Origin: Candidatus Gastranaerophilales bacterium
GTDB taxonomy: Bacteria > Cyanobacteriota > Vampirovibrionia > Gastranaerophilales > Gastranaerophilaceae
Assembly (NCBI GenBank): GCA_944324305.1
Contig: CALUVV010000001.1
Location: 124,001 to 188,000 of the forward strand
Direction of reading: 5' to 3'
DNA length: 64,000 nucleotides
Part shown: piece by piece, positions 34,989-44,377 of the stretch
How positions within the stretch are numbered: the first letter of the stretch is position 1
Layout: the number at the start of each line of letters is the position of its first letter
Position numbers and translations under genes: made by a program
Notes under the pieces: model-generated
Database searches by the model: none
The model's input: only the letters and a program-made list of their open reading frames with translations
Told to the model about the DNA's origin: nothing

Positions 34989-36157
34989 TGTTAAATCTTA
35001 AAAATTTACAAAAAAAATACATATATTCGACAGCCGCCGTTATTATTGTGATTATAATCGGTGTAATAGGATTTGCAGGCAGCAAACAGGTAAAATATAA
35101 TACTAAGACGCTTAAACGCTGCACAATTACCGAAGTCGTTGAAGCATCGGGCACAATTAATCCCGTTAATACAGTAAGCGTAGGTTCAACAGTTTCAGGC
35201 CTTATTAAAGAAATTTATGTTGACTATAATGATGTTGTGAAAAAAGGACAAATTCTTGCACAAATTGACCCTGCAAACTTTGAAGCAACAGTTCAGCAAA
35301 ATCAGGCGCAAATTAACAATGCCAGGGCAAATCTCGCAAAATTACAGGCTATCGCAAATTACGACCAAAAACAATACGTAAGATATAAAAATCTTTATGC
35401 AAAAAATTTTGTTGCCAAAAGCGAATTAGATGAAAAATTAAGCACCTACCAGTCAGATATTGCTCAAATAAACGCTGCTAAAGCACAGATTAACCAGTAT
35501 CAGGCATCTTTAAAAACAGCATTGACAAATTTGGGCTACACAAAAATTATAGCACCCGTTGACGGCACTGTTATTTCACGTGAAATTGACCTTGGTTCTC
35601 CTGTTGCCGCAAGCTTTCAGGCTCCGGAACTGTTTACGATTGCGCAGGATTTGACAAAAATGCAAATTGAAGTAAGCGTCTCCGAAGCCGATATCGGAAA
35701 AGTTGAAGAAGGTCAGGACGTAACCTATACACTTGACGGCTATCCCGACAGCACATTTAAAGGAAAAGTTACACAGGTAAGACTTTCCCCGACCACAGAA
35801 TCAAACGTCGTAACTTACACCGTAATCGTTGATGTTAACAACGAAGATTTAAAACTTAAACCCGGAATGACAGCAAACGTTTCGATAATTACCGATAAAA
35901 GCGAAGATGTTCTTTGCGTTCCGAATATGGCTTTAAAATTTACACCTGACATAAACGGACCCAAATATAAAAATCAGGGTATTTGGATTTTGGAAAAAAA
36001 TAAACCTAAACGTATAGAAATCGAAACAGGCGCAAACAACGATACATCAACCGAAATTATATCGGATGCCTTGAATGAGGGCGCTCAGGTAATTATGTCA
36101 ATCAAAGGAAAAAATTCTAAAAAGAACAGCGGCAGACCGCCGATGCCAAGGTTATAG
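34988..36157 (+). CDS. MacA-type periplasmic adaptor subunit
   Basis: A 389-residue membrane fusion protein. It has an N-terminal membrane helix ('AAVIIVIIIGVIGFAG'), a biotinyl-lipoyl-like domain ('VSGLIKEIYVDYNDVVKKGQ'), a helical hairpin (residues 100-180), the barrel ('KMQIEVSVSEADIGKVEEGQ') and a C-terminal beta domain. It bridges the MacB-type transporter and TolC. It overlaps the tolC-like stop by one base. Confidence 0.9.
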   Translation: MLNLKNLQKKYIYSTAAVIIVIIIGVIGFAGSKQVKYNTKTLKRCTITEVVEASGTINPVNTVSVGSTVSGLIKEIYVDYNDVVKKGQILAQIDPANFEATVQQNQAQINNARANLAKLQAIANYDQKQYVRYKNLYAKNFVAKSELDEKLSTYQSDIAQINAAKAQINQYQASLKTALTNLGYTKIIAPVDGTVISREIDLGSPVAASFQAPELFTIAQDLTKMQIEVSVSEADIGKVEEGQDVTYTLDGYPDSTFKGKVTQVRLSPTTESNVVTYTVIVDVNNEDLKLKPGMTANVSIITDKSEDVLCVPNMALKFTPDINGPKYKNQGIWILEKNKPKRIEIETGANNDTSTEIISDALNEGAQVIMSIKGKNSKKNSGRPPMPRL

Positions 36158-36159
36158 AA

Positions 36160-36864
36160 ATGAGCTTAATAGAAGTAAAAAATGCAATAAAAACTTACCA
36201 AACAGGAGAGGACAGCTTCAATGCCCTTAATTGTGTTTCGCTTTCAATAGAGCAGGGAGAATTTGTTGCTATTATGGGAGCATCGGGTTCAGGGAAATCA
36301 ACTTTTATGAATATGCTCGGAACACTTGATAAACCCAACTCGGGAACCTATTACCTCGACGGAATTGATATGCTTTCTCTTGACACTGATAACCTTGCAA
36401 TGGTAAGAAATGAAAAAATGGGGTTTGTTTTTCAAGGCTTTAACCTTATTTCAAGAACAACTGCTCTTGAAAATGTAGAACTTCCTATGATTTATAAAGG
36501 AATTCCCGAAGAAGAAAGGGTTGTCAGGGCAAAAGAAGCGCTTAAAATCGTAGGGCTTGAACAAAGAGAAGACCACATGCCAAACCAGATGTCAGGCGGT
36601 CAGCAGCAAAGAGTTGCAATTGCGCGTGCAATTGTAAACGACCCGCCCTTAATACTTGCAGACGAACCGACAGGTAATCTTGATACAAAAACAAGTATAG
36701 AAGTTATGGAGTTTTTTGTTAATCTGAATAAAAACATGGGCAAAACAATTGTCCTTGTAACGCATGAACCTGACATCGCACAATACTGCAAAAGAGTAGT
36801 GAGGTTTAAAGACGGAAACATAATCTCAGATGAAATAAATGCAAATACCACAATTCCATATTAA
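36160..36864 (+). CDS. MacB-type ABC transporter ATPase
   Basis: A 234-residue nucleotide-binding protein of the LolD/MacB family. It has Walker A 'MGASGSGKSTFMN', signature 'MSGGQQQRVAIARAIVN' and Walker B 'LILADEPTGNLD'. It powers the permease encoded just downstream. In E. coli MacB, ATPase and permease are one polypeptide; here they are split. Start ATG is 2 bases after the adaptor stop. Confidence 0.94.
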   Translation: MSLIEVKNAIKTYQTGEDSFNALNCVSLSIEQGEFVAIMGASGSGKSTFMNMLGTLDKPNSGTYYLDGIDMLSLDTDNLAMVRNEKMGFVFQGFNLISRTTALENVELPMIYKGIPEEERVVRAKEALKIVGLEQREDHMPNQMSGGQQQRVAIARAIVNDPPLILADEPTGNLDTKTSIEVMEFFVNLNKNMGKTIVLVTHEPDIAQYCKRVVRFKDGNIISDEINANTTIPY

Positions 36865-36875
36865 AAAGGATTAAA

Positions 36876-38102
36876 ATGATAGATTTTAAATCAACAGTAA
36901 AAATGGCGATAGTATCGCTTAAAATAAATAAAATGCGCTCAATGCTCACAAGCTTAGGTATAATCATCGGCGTAAGCGCGGTAATTATAATGCTTGCAGT
37001 CGGAACAGGCGCGAGCGAAAAAGTAAAAAAAGATATGGAATCAATGGGCAGCAATCTGCTTACCATCCGCTCGGCATCCGCAAAATCAGGCGGGGTAAGA
37101 ATGGGAATGGGAACACGCCCCACATTAACCCTTAAAGATGCTCAAGCAATTGAAAAAAATGCAAGAGGAGTAGCGGCTGTTTCTTCTGTAAGCACAGAAT
37201 CCAAACAGCTTACCTACGGAAACCAGAACTGGGCAACTACAGTTTACGGCATAAATCCCGCATATTTTTATATAAAAAATTATGAAGTTGATTTCGGCAG
37301 AGGTTTTACCCCCGAAGATATTAAAAACTCCGCCAAAGTTACAGTAATAGGCTCAACAGTAGCATCGGAATTATTCGGGGATTTAGACCCTATAGGAAGA
37401 ATTATGAGAGTAGGCGGAATTCCGTTTAAAGTTATCGGAACTTTAAAATCAAAAGGAAGTATGGGACCTATGGATCAGGATGACTTAATTTTCATACCTA
37501 TTACTACGGCACAGAAAAAAGTTTTCGGAACTGACTTTCCGGGCACTGTTTCGATGATTGTCGTAAAAGGTTCCGATCCCGATGATGTTTCGCTTGCCGA
37601 ACAGGATATTGAAGAACTGCTTATTGCACGGCACAGAATAGGAAAAAATCAGGAAAATGATTTTGAAATAAGAAATTCAGCCGAATTTCAGGAAAAAATG
37701 AAATCAACCGTTCAGACATTTGCAATCCTTCTTGCCTCAATCGCTTCAGTATCACTTCTTGTGGGCGGCATAGGGATTATGAACATCATGCTTGTATCTG
37801 TTACGGAACGTACAAAAGAAATAGGTATAAGAATGGCAATAGGCGCTAAACCTTCCGATATCAGAGTTCAATTCTTAATCGAATCTTTTCTGTTATCAAT
37901 AATCGGCGGACTTATCGGTGTTGCCGTCGGAATTATCGGTGCACAAGCCGTTCAATTATCAGGAGTGATGAACGTTTCAATATCATTATTTTCCGTTATT
38001 TTGTCGCTCGGATTTTCAGGGGCAATAGGAGTTTTATTCGGCTATTACCCCGCCTACAAAGCATCGCTTTTAAACCCGATTGATGCACTCAGATATGAAT
38101 AA
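36876..38102 (+). CDS. MacB-type ABC transporter permease
   Basis: A 408-residue protein with an N-terminal membrane helix ('MLTSLGIIIGVSAVIIMLAV'), a large periplasmic MacB-PCD domain (residues 60-280) and three C-terminal helices of the FtsX fold ('SLLVGGIGIMNIMLVSVTER', 'KEIGIRMAIGAKPSDI'). Mechanotransmission-type exporter for peptides, macrolide-like compounds or lipoproteins; the substrate is not readable. It is the last gene of the operon and abuts the P7 stop. Confidence 0.92.
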   Translation: MIDFKSTVKMAIVSLKINKMRSMLTSLGIIIGVSAVIIMLAVGTGASEKVKKDMESMGSNLLTIRSASAKSGGVRMGMGTRPTLTLKDAQAIEKNARGVAAVSSVSTESKQLTYGNQNWATTVYGINPAYFYIKNYEVDFGRGFTPEDIKNSAKVTVIGSTVASELFGDLDPIGRIMRVGGIPFKVIGTLKSKGSMGPMDQDDLIFIPITTAQKKVFGTDFPGTVSMIVVKGSDPDDVSLAEQDIEELLIARHRIGKNQENDFEIRNSAEFQEKMKSTVQTFAILLASIASVSLLVGGIGIMNIMLVSVTERTKEIGIRMAIGAKPSDIRVQFLIESFLLSIIGGLIGVAVGIIGAQAVQLSGVMNVSISLFSVILSLGFSGAIGVLFGYYPAYKASLLNPIDALRYE

Positions 38103-38926
38103 TTAATACATCTTTTTAAAGTAGTCAGGATCACTTAAAGCTTTTGCCGCACAGGCTATACCGTTCAGCCTGTCATTAGAATTTTTTGAACAGTATTTAT
38201 CCGTATCTGTATATGTAGTTCCTTCTGCTCCCATAGGTAATAGCTTTCCTTCAGACGTAATTTCAAATGTAAACAAATCTCTGCCGAAAACATTCGGCTT
38301 CTTGTTCATACCGTTAACGTCTACAGATATAAATAAGCGCGGGACAGATGAACTCGGATTTTCAATCATAATTAATGTTCCGTCTGACAATAAAATTTGA
38401 CCGTCATCAAAAAAATCTGTTTTTACAGTTTGTGAAAGGCTGTACGTTTTATAATTTTTATATGCCTTAACTGCAGAACTTTCGTTATCGCCATCTTCAT
38501 GTTCTCCGGATATTATTCCGCTGTTTGAATCGGTTTTAAGAGCTTTGAAGTATTTGCGATATGTAACGGAAAAAGTTTTAGGAGGGTAATCTTGCGGCAA
38601 AATATCGGTGCCTATATCCGTTTTCATAAATTCAAGCGCCTGAGAAATTTCAGAATACCCCTTATTTAATGCAGATTGTAACTCTCTGTTTTGAGTGCTG
38701 TTAATCAATGAGGGCATTGTCATTGCGGCTGCTATGCCAATAATACCCAGTGTTATCAAAACTTCCGCCAGAGTAAATCCCTTTTGATGGTTAGCTGCTA
38801 AACTTCCTTGCAGCTTACCGCTTAGAGGACGCCCCCCCCCCGAGATGCTACGCAGGTAGACACGTCAACACAAAAGTTGTGAAACTTTTGATGTAATGGC
38901 ATCTGTTTTGTTTCATTTGTTGTCAT
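38103..38926 (-). CDS. P7: prepilin-like protein with long leader, G10 run, frame closed as sequenced
   Basis: ATG at 38926 follows AGAAAGGAG. The 28-codon leader begins MTTNETKQMPLHQKFHNF and resembles P8's. It enters the G10 run and stops (SRGGGVL*). With 8 or 11 G it reads on through RPLSGKLQGSLAANHQKG into FTLAEVLITLGIIGIAAAM, giving 274 residues at 11. The globular part carries 'DVNGMNKKPNVFGRDLFTFE' and ends 'PDYFKKMY'. The leader also encodes a perfect 8-bp hairpin. It is convergent with the efflux operon. Confidence 0.8.
38832..38841. repeat. C10 homopolymer run in P7 leader
   Basis: Ten C on the + strand, flanked by G. One base short of the in-frame length of 11. Confidence 0.95.
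38871..38890 (-). other. P7 leader hairpin
   Basis: CAAAAGTT, loop GTGA, AACTTTTG: a perfect 8-bp stem inside the leader coding region. The P8 copy has the same loop and a compensating base-pair change. Confidence 0.6.
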
Positions 38927-38942
38927 AATTGCTCCTTTCTCT

Positions 38943-38970
38943 ACAATATTTATAATTTAGCAAATTTCAA
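38943..38970 (-). promoter_or_regulatory. P7 promoter candidate
   Basis: On the minus strand: TTGAAA, 16 bases, TATTGT. It abuts the end of aroE. Confidence 0.4.
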
Positions 38971-38971
38971 T

Positions 38972-40147
38972 CTATAAAGCTTCAAGTGCGGCTATTTTCA
39001 TATCTTTAAAATCAGGCTTTTTGTTAAACCAGATTTCCTGTGCAGCTACTGCCTGATAAATCAACATATCAAGACCTGTTATTGTTCTTAATCCTAACTT
39101 TTCAGCAGCTTTAATCAAAACAGTCTTTTTAGGATTATAAATAACATCATAAACAACGGCATCACGGTTTAAAGTTTCAAGTGCGCGCGGTTCAACAGGC
39201 ATCATATCGCCTGCTTTACCAAGCATCCCTATAGGGGTTGTATTTACAAGCATTGAATATTCTCCGAGATTTCTTATGTTCTCAATCTGGTATACATTAA
39301 AATTAATTGACGGGAATTTCCGTCTTACATAATTCATCAACTCTATCGAATTAGGGATATTGCGTGTAAAAAACGCGATTTCTTCAACTCCGCATTCTGT
39401 TAAAGCTACGCAAGCCGCATGCGCTGCACCGCCTGTCCCGAGAATTCCGACTTTTTTGCCTCTTAAATCTATGTCTGACGGAATTGCTCTTCTAAAACCG
39501 ATAACATCCGTATTATAAGCCTTTAATGACTTATCCGCATCAATATATACAGTATTCACAGCTCGCGCTAAATCCGCATAATTATCAACTTCATTAACAA
39601 ACAATGAAACAGGCAGTTTCAAAGGAATTGTTACATTAAAACCTTTATAACCGTTTGTCTTAAGCCATTTTATTCTGTCAACAAGGCTATCGGGCGGGGT
39701 TTCCAGAATATCATATGTCGCATTTATACCTAAACTTTTAAAACCTGCCTCATGTATAACTTTTGAAAGAGAATGCCCGAGAGGATAACCGATAAGACCG
39801 AACTTATTTTCACGTGTATCTTTAATTTCAGGTTTTACGGGCTGACTAATCGGACTGCTCTTATAATTTGAAGTTTGCTGCATTTTAGAAGGTCCGAAAA
39901 CATACGATGGAACTTCTGTTTTTACGGTTTCAGGCTGCATTCCGTTAAAAGATTGCCGGGCAGGGACAGAACTCTGCTCCGAAGCAAGCTGTTCCTGAAT
40001 AGTCCGCTGGACATACTGAGGTTCATTCTGAACAGGCTGCGTTTCCTTAACCGGTGAAGATGCTCCCTGAGCATTTAACTCTTCAACGGAAATTCCTAAC
40101 TTTTTAGCTTTTTTTGCCAGATAACGTTCATAAAGCTCCTGATTCAT
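38972..40147 (-). CDS. aroE: Shikimate dehydrogenase with N-terminal extension
   Basis: A 391-residue protein. The C-terminal 280 residues are AroE: 'FGLIGYPLGHSLSKVIHEAG', substrate Lys in 'GFNVTIPLK', the NADP loop 'VGILGTGGAAHAACVALTEC', and 'DVIYNPKKTVL'. It reduces 3-dehydroshikimate to shikimate. The first 110 residues are an unusual extension rich in Gln, Pro and Ser ('PVQNEPQYVQRTIQEQLASE'). ATG 40147 lies inside the end of topA with AGGAG upstream, so translation is coupled; a GTG two codons earlier is less likely. Confidence 0.92.
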   Translation of the reverse strand: MNQELYERYLAKKAKKLGISVEELNAQGASSPVKETQPVQNEPQYVQRTIQEQLASEQSSVPARQSFNGMQPETVKTEVPSYVFGPSKMQQTSNYKSSPISQPVKPEIKDTRENKFGLIGYPLGHSLSKVIHEAGFKSLGINATYDILETPPDSLVDRIKWLKTNGYKGFNVTIPLKLPVSLFVNEVDNYADLARAVNTVYIDADKSLKAYNTDVIGFRRAIPSDIDLRGKKVGILGTGGAAHAACVALTECGVEEIAFFTRNIPNSIELMNYVRRKFPSINFNVYQIENIRNLGEYSMLVNTTPIGMLGKAGDMMPVEPRALETLNRDAVVYDVIYNPKKTVLIKAAEKLGLRTITGLDMLIYQAVAAQEIWFNKKPDFKDMKIAALEAL

Positions 40148-42467
40148 GAGCACTTTCTCCTGTTACTTCTTTCTTATAACGGCATTTCATGTTTGAACAT
40201 GTTATTACATCGCCTTTTTTCAAAACTTTTTTCACAAGCAGCGAACCGCATTCGGGACAGGTTTCGCCCGTAGGCTCGTTCCATAGAGTGAAATCACAGT
40301 CGGGATATTTATCACAGCCGTAAAATATTGTTCCCCGCTTTGATTTTCTCTCAACAATCATACCTTCGCCGCATTTCGGACATTTAACACCGGTTGACTT
40401 GCGGTATGGTTTTCTGTGCTTGCAGGTCTCATTTGTGCATTCCATGTATTTGCCGTAGGGACCTGTTTTAAATATCATATCAGACCCGCATTTTTCACAT
40501 TTTTCTTCGCAAACTTCAGGTTCATTAGACTGTTCCTGAAGGCTTTCTTCTGATAAAGCATTTAAAGACATCATTGTCTTGCATTCGGGATAACCTGAAC
40601 AGCCAAGGAATTGCGAGCCGTTTTTACCCATTCTTAAAACCATGGGGTTGCCGCAGTTAGGACATTTTATTTTACTTTCTATTCTTACGCGCTCGCCTGT
40701 TTGAAGTGCTTTATTAACTTCTTCGATAAACGGGGTGTAAAATTCCTGTAATACATCGTTCCAGATTGCTTTCTTTTCGGCAATTTTATCAAGTTTTGTT
40801 TCCATGCCGGCGGTAAACTTATAATCCATAATATCTGCAAACTGGGCGACAAGCTGTTTGGAAACAGTTCTACCGAGAAGGGTCGGATGAAGTGCTTTAT
40901 CTCTCTTTTCAACGTATTTTCTGGTTTGGATAACCGTAATAATAGTTGCATAAGTTGACGGACGTCCGATGCCGTATTCTTCCAGAGCTTTAACCAGAGA
41001 GGCTTCATTATATCTCGGAGGCGGCTGTGTAAAGTGCTGTTTTGGTTCGACTTTAAGACATTTAACTTTATCTCCTTCGTTCAAGTCAGGAATTTTTGCT
41101 TCCGCTTCTTGTTCTTCTTCATCGGCGTCGTTATAAACTTTCAAGAACCCGTCAAAAGTAACCTTGCTTGTACCGGCTTTAAGTGTATAATCTCCTGCTG
41201 TAATTTCAACCGTTTTATTAGCAATATCTGCAGGTGTCATTTGAGAGGACATGAATTTATCCCAGATAAGTTTATATAGTTTAAACTGGTCATTATCAAG
41301 GTATTTTTTAATGCTTTCGGGTGTTCTTTCAGGATATGAAGGTCTGATTGCTTCGTGAGCGTCCTGAACATTCTGCTTGCCTTTAACATAACTGTTTGGC
41401 TTTTCGGGATAATATTTTTCTCCGTAGTTTGTAAGAATATAATCTTTTGCCATGGACTGCGCATCATCGGAAACTCTTACGCTGTCGGTTCTCATATATG
41501 TAATCAAACCTACCGGAGTTCCGTCAATTTCAATACCTTCATAAAGTTTTTGCGCAACCTGCATTGTTTTTTGAACTCCGAAGCCGAGCTTTGAACTTGC
41601 TGCTCTTTGCATTGTTGATGTTATAAAAGGTGCAGTGGGTTTGCGTTTTGTATTTTTCTTAGTAACCTTTGTAACATCAAAATCAGATGGATAAGAGGTT
41701 AGAAAGTCTACAATCTTTTGCGCTTCTTCTTTATTTTTGATAGTTTTTTCGACTGCTTTGCCTTTAATCTTTGAAAGTTCTGCTTCAAAGGTTTTTCCGT
41801 CTTTATCAAGATTTGCATGAATTGACCAGTATTCCTGCGGGATGAATGCTTCGATTTCTTCTTCTCTTTCGCAAATCATACGGAGTGCAACCGATTGCAC
41901 GCGACCTGCAGACAGGTTTCTGTTACCGATTTGTTTCCAAAGAACAGGACTTAATTTATACCCTACAAGTTTATCGAGAATTTGTCTTGTCTGCTGCGCC
42001 TGAACCATGTCCATATCAATTCCTCGGGGGTTATCAACGGAATATTTTACGGCTTTCGGCGTAATCTCGTTAAACACAATCCTCAAAATCTTTTCATCAG
42101 GCACTTTAAGAATTTGTCTTACATGCCATGCAATAGCTTCTCCTTCACGGTCAGGGTCGGATGCAAGATAGATTTTATCAAATTTTTTGGCTAAGTCGTT
42201 TAATTTTTTTACAACTGCCTGTTTACCGGGAATTATTTCAAATTTGGGCTCAAAATTATTATTAATATCAAAACCCAGATTTTCCGTTGAAGGATCTTTG
42301 GTCGGCAAATTTCTTACATGGCCGAAACTTGCTTCAATCTGATAACTGTCACCCAGAATTTTGCGAATAGTTTTAGATTTTGCCGGCGACTCAACTATTA
42401 CTAATGATTTCTCTTTTTTAGACGTCTGTTTTTTGGAAATATTTGCGGTTTCTTCTGTCTTTGCCAT
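40128..42467 (-). CDS. topA: DNA topoisomerase I
   Basis: A 779-residue type IA enzyme relaxing negative supercoils. It has the TOPRIM motif 'LVIVESPAKSKTIRKIL' with 'ASDPDREGEAIAWH', and active Tyr in 'GLITYMRTDSVRVSDD' (about residue 326). Four C-terminal zinc ribbons follow, starting near residue 605 ('CPNCGNPMVLRMGKNG', 'CEKCGSDMIFKTGPYG', 'CPKCGEGMIVERKSKRG', 'CPECGSLLVKKVLKKG'). It overlaps aroE by 20 bases and lies 32 bases after dprA. Confidence 0.97.
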   Translation of the reverse strand: MAKTEETANISKKQTSKKEKSLVIVESPAKSKTIRKILGDSYQIEASFGHVRNLPTKDPSTENLGFDINNNFEPKFEIIPGKQAVVKKLNDLAKKFDKIYLASDPDREGEAIAWHVRQILKVPDEKILRIVFNEITPKAVKYSVDNPRGIDMDMVQAQQTRQILDKLVGYKLSPVLWKQIGNRNLSAGRVQSVALRMICEREEEIEAFIPQEYWSIHANLDKDGKTFEAELSKIKGKAVEKTIKNKEEAQKIVDFLTSYPSDFDVTKVTKKNTKRKPTAPFITSTMQRAASSKLGFGVQKTMQVAQKLYEGIEIDGTPVGLITYMRTDSVRVSDDAQSMAKDYILTNYGEKYYPEKPNSYVKGKQNVQDAHEAIRPSYPERTPESIKKYLDNDQFKLYKLIWDKFMSSQMTPADIANKTVEITAGDYTLKAGTSKVTFDGFLKVYNDADEEEQEAEAKIPDLNEGDKVKCLKVEPKQHFTQPPPRYNEASLVKALEEYGIGRPSTYATIITVIQTRKYVEKRDKALHPTLLGRTVSKQLVAQFADIMDYKFTAGMETKLDKIAEKKAIWNDVLQEFYTPFIEEVNKALQTGERVRIESKIKCPNCGNPMVLRMGKNGSQFLGCSGYPECKTMMSLNALSEESLQEQSNEPEVCEEKCEKCGSDMIFKTGPYGKYMECTNETCKHRKPYRKSTGVKCPKCGEGMIVERKSKRGTIFYGCDKYPDCDFTLWNEPTGETCPECGSLLVKKVLKKGDVITCSNMKCRYKKEVTGESAHESGAL

Positions 42468-42499
42468 TATTTATACCACCTCTCCCATAACTACCCTAT

Positions 42500-43603
42500 T
42501 TATTTCGAGTAATTTACAGAAGCAACTCTCATATATCTGTCCCCATCGACTTGTTTAATTATCCCTTTAAGCTCCATCGTTGTCAAGTACATCAATAAAT
42601 TATCTATACTCAATTTTGTAAACGCCTGAAGCTCATCCACACACTTTTCTTCAATCTCCAGAGCTTCATAGATTAATTTCTCATCCTTGCTTAAATCAGG
42701 GAAATCAAACAAATTCTGCTGTTCAACTTTAACTTCCCAGCCGAGAGTTTCAAGAACATCATCAGCGCAGGTTACAAGTGTCGCACCGCTTTTTAGTAAT
42801 TTATAAATACCCTGAGTATTCGGATTTGTAATAAGCCCCGGAATACACATTAACTCTCTTCCCTGTTCAAGCGTAAGATTAGACGTAATAAGAGCTCCGC
42901 TTTTTAATGAGGCTTCCGCCACCAGAGTTCCGTATGATAAACCTGAAACTATTCTGTTTCTTTGAGGAAAGCGGAATTTCAAGGGTTCAAATGTCGGATA
43001 ATATTCCGTTATGACAGCTCCGTTTCCTTCTTCTATTTTTTTATACAAATCCTTGTTTGCTGCAGGATAGGTATAATCAAAACCGCTTGCAATTACGCCG
43101 ATTGTTTTTAAATTATTTTCAAGAGCCGCAACATGCGCGGTCGTATCAATTCCCGAAGCAAGTCCCGACACAATGCAAATATCAGTGCCGCCAAGCTCGC
43201 TTATAATCTTTTTAAGAGCATCTTTTGCATAAGTTGTGGCTTTTCTTGAACCTACAACGGCAAGTGTTTTTTCAAGATTACAGCAGGATAAATCTCCTTT
43301 ATAATAAATAACCGAAGGTGGATTATCTATGTTTCTCAACATTTGCGGATATTTTTCATCGTCAAAAGTAAGATATCTGACACCACGCTTTTCAACTTCT
43401 TGCACTGCTTTTTCTATATCAACCTTATCGCGCAGGCGAAGAAAATTTTCGGCTCTTTTTACACTTAAACCGTCTATTGAAGACAAATCATTTGCGTTAA
43501 ATGCGGTTTCAATATCTCCAAAATAGTTGTACAGCCTTTGAATAAAAGAGCTGTCTATCTCCTCTATTGATGAAAAAGCTATCCAGTATTTACTTTTCGT
43601 CAT
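42500..43603 (-). CDS. dprA: DNA processing protein DprA
   Basis: A 367-residue protein with an N-terminal SAM/HhH-like region, then the Rossmann-like DprA core: 'LAVVGSRKATTYAKDALKKI', 'CIVSGLASGIDTTAHVAA' and 'RFPQRNRIVSGLSYGTLV'. A C-terminal winged-helix domain is near residue 305. It loads RecA on incoming single-stranded DNA in transformation. Its presence near pilin-like genes fits, but does not prove, competence. It overlaps the TPR gene by 14 bases. Confidence 0.95.
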   Translation of the reverse strand: MTKSKYWIAFSSIEEIDSSFIQRLYNYFGDIETAFNANDLSSIDGLSVKRAENFLRLRDKVDIEKAVQEVEKRGVRYLTFDDEKYPQMLRNIDNPPSVIYYKGDLSCCNLEKTLAVVGSRKATTYAKDALKKIISELGGTDICIVSGLASGIDTTAHVAALENNLKTIGVIASGFDYTYPAANKDLYKKIEEGNGAVITEYYPTFEPLKFRFPQRNRIVSGLSYGTLVAEASLKSGALITSNLTLEQGRELMCIPGLITNPNTQGIYKLLKSGATLVTCADDVLETLGWEVKVEQQNLFDFPDLSKDEKLIYEALEIEEKCVDELQAFTKLSIDNLLMYLTTMELKGIIKQVDGDRYMRVASVNYSK

Positions 43604-44375
43604 TTTGTTTTTTCTTAATTCTTTCTGTTAACTCTCTGATTTTTGCGGCTTCTTCTTTGGGAATATCAAGATTTATGTAGTCTTCAAAATACTCAACCGC
43701 ATCGTCATAATCTCCTCTTGCAAGAAACAGAATACCTGCCTTCTTATAAGCGGGAGAAAAAGCATCATTATGCGCAATAGCTTTTAAGAAATTTGAAAGA
43801 GCTTTGTCAATTTCGTCATTTGCCTCGTAAGCTTCGCCCAAATAATAATAAATCCAGGGATTTTCTGATTTATATGTAAGAACGTTTTCAAAATTCTCGA
43901 TTGCGCTTGCATAGTTTCCAAGCTCAAAATGAACCCTGCCCAAATCATAATATACATCATAATTATCAGGCTGTTTTTCCAAAATATTTTCAAGTTCGTC
44001 AATTGCCAGATCAAGTCTTGCATCTTCCATATAAAATCTTGCAAGATAGTGGCGCAAAACAAGGTTTTCCGGAAGTTCGCAAATACCTGTTGTTAAAAGT
44101 CCTATGCCGTTTCCCATATCTTTTCTGCGGTAATATATATCGGCAAGGTTAATATAAACCTGTGCCAACTTAGGATTTAGCTCCTGCGCTTTAAGGTAAT
44201 TCTTTTCCGCTTTATCAAAATCGTTTAGATTTGCATAGCAAAGAGCAATGTTATTATAAAGTTCCGCATTATCCTGACAGGTTTCCAGAACCGAACTGAA
44301 AATATCAATTGCTTTTTGATATTCACCTTTATTATAATAATCTAATGCATTATCAACTTTTTCTTTTTCACTCAT
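43590..44375 (-). CDS. Tetratricopeptide repeat protein
   Basis: A 261-residue protein with about seven consecutive TPR units of 34 residues ('ALDYYNKGEYQKAIDIFSSV', 'AELYNNIALCYANLNDFDKA', 'PWIYYYLGEAYEANDEIDKA'). No signal peptide. It is a scaffold for protein contacts; the partner is unknown. It sits between the OstA-like gene (2-base gap) and dprA (overlap) in a single compact run. Confidence 0.88.
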   Translation of the reverse strand: MSEKEKVDNALDYYNKGEYQKAIDIFSSVLETCQDNAELYNNIALCYANLNDFDKAEKNYLKAQELNPKLAQVYINLADIYYRRKDMGNGIGLLTTGICELPENLVLRHYLARFYMEDARLDLAIDELENILEKQPDNYDVYYDLGRVHFELGNYASAIENFENVLTYKSENPWIYYYLGEAYEANDEIDKALSNFLKAIAHNDAFSPAYKKAGILFLARGDYDDAVEYFEDYINLDIPKEEAAKIRELTERIKKKQNDEK

Positions 44376-44377
44376 GA

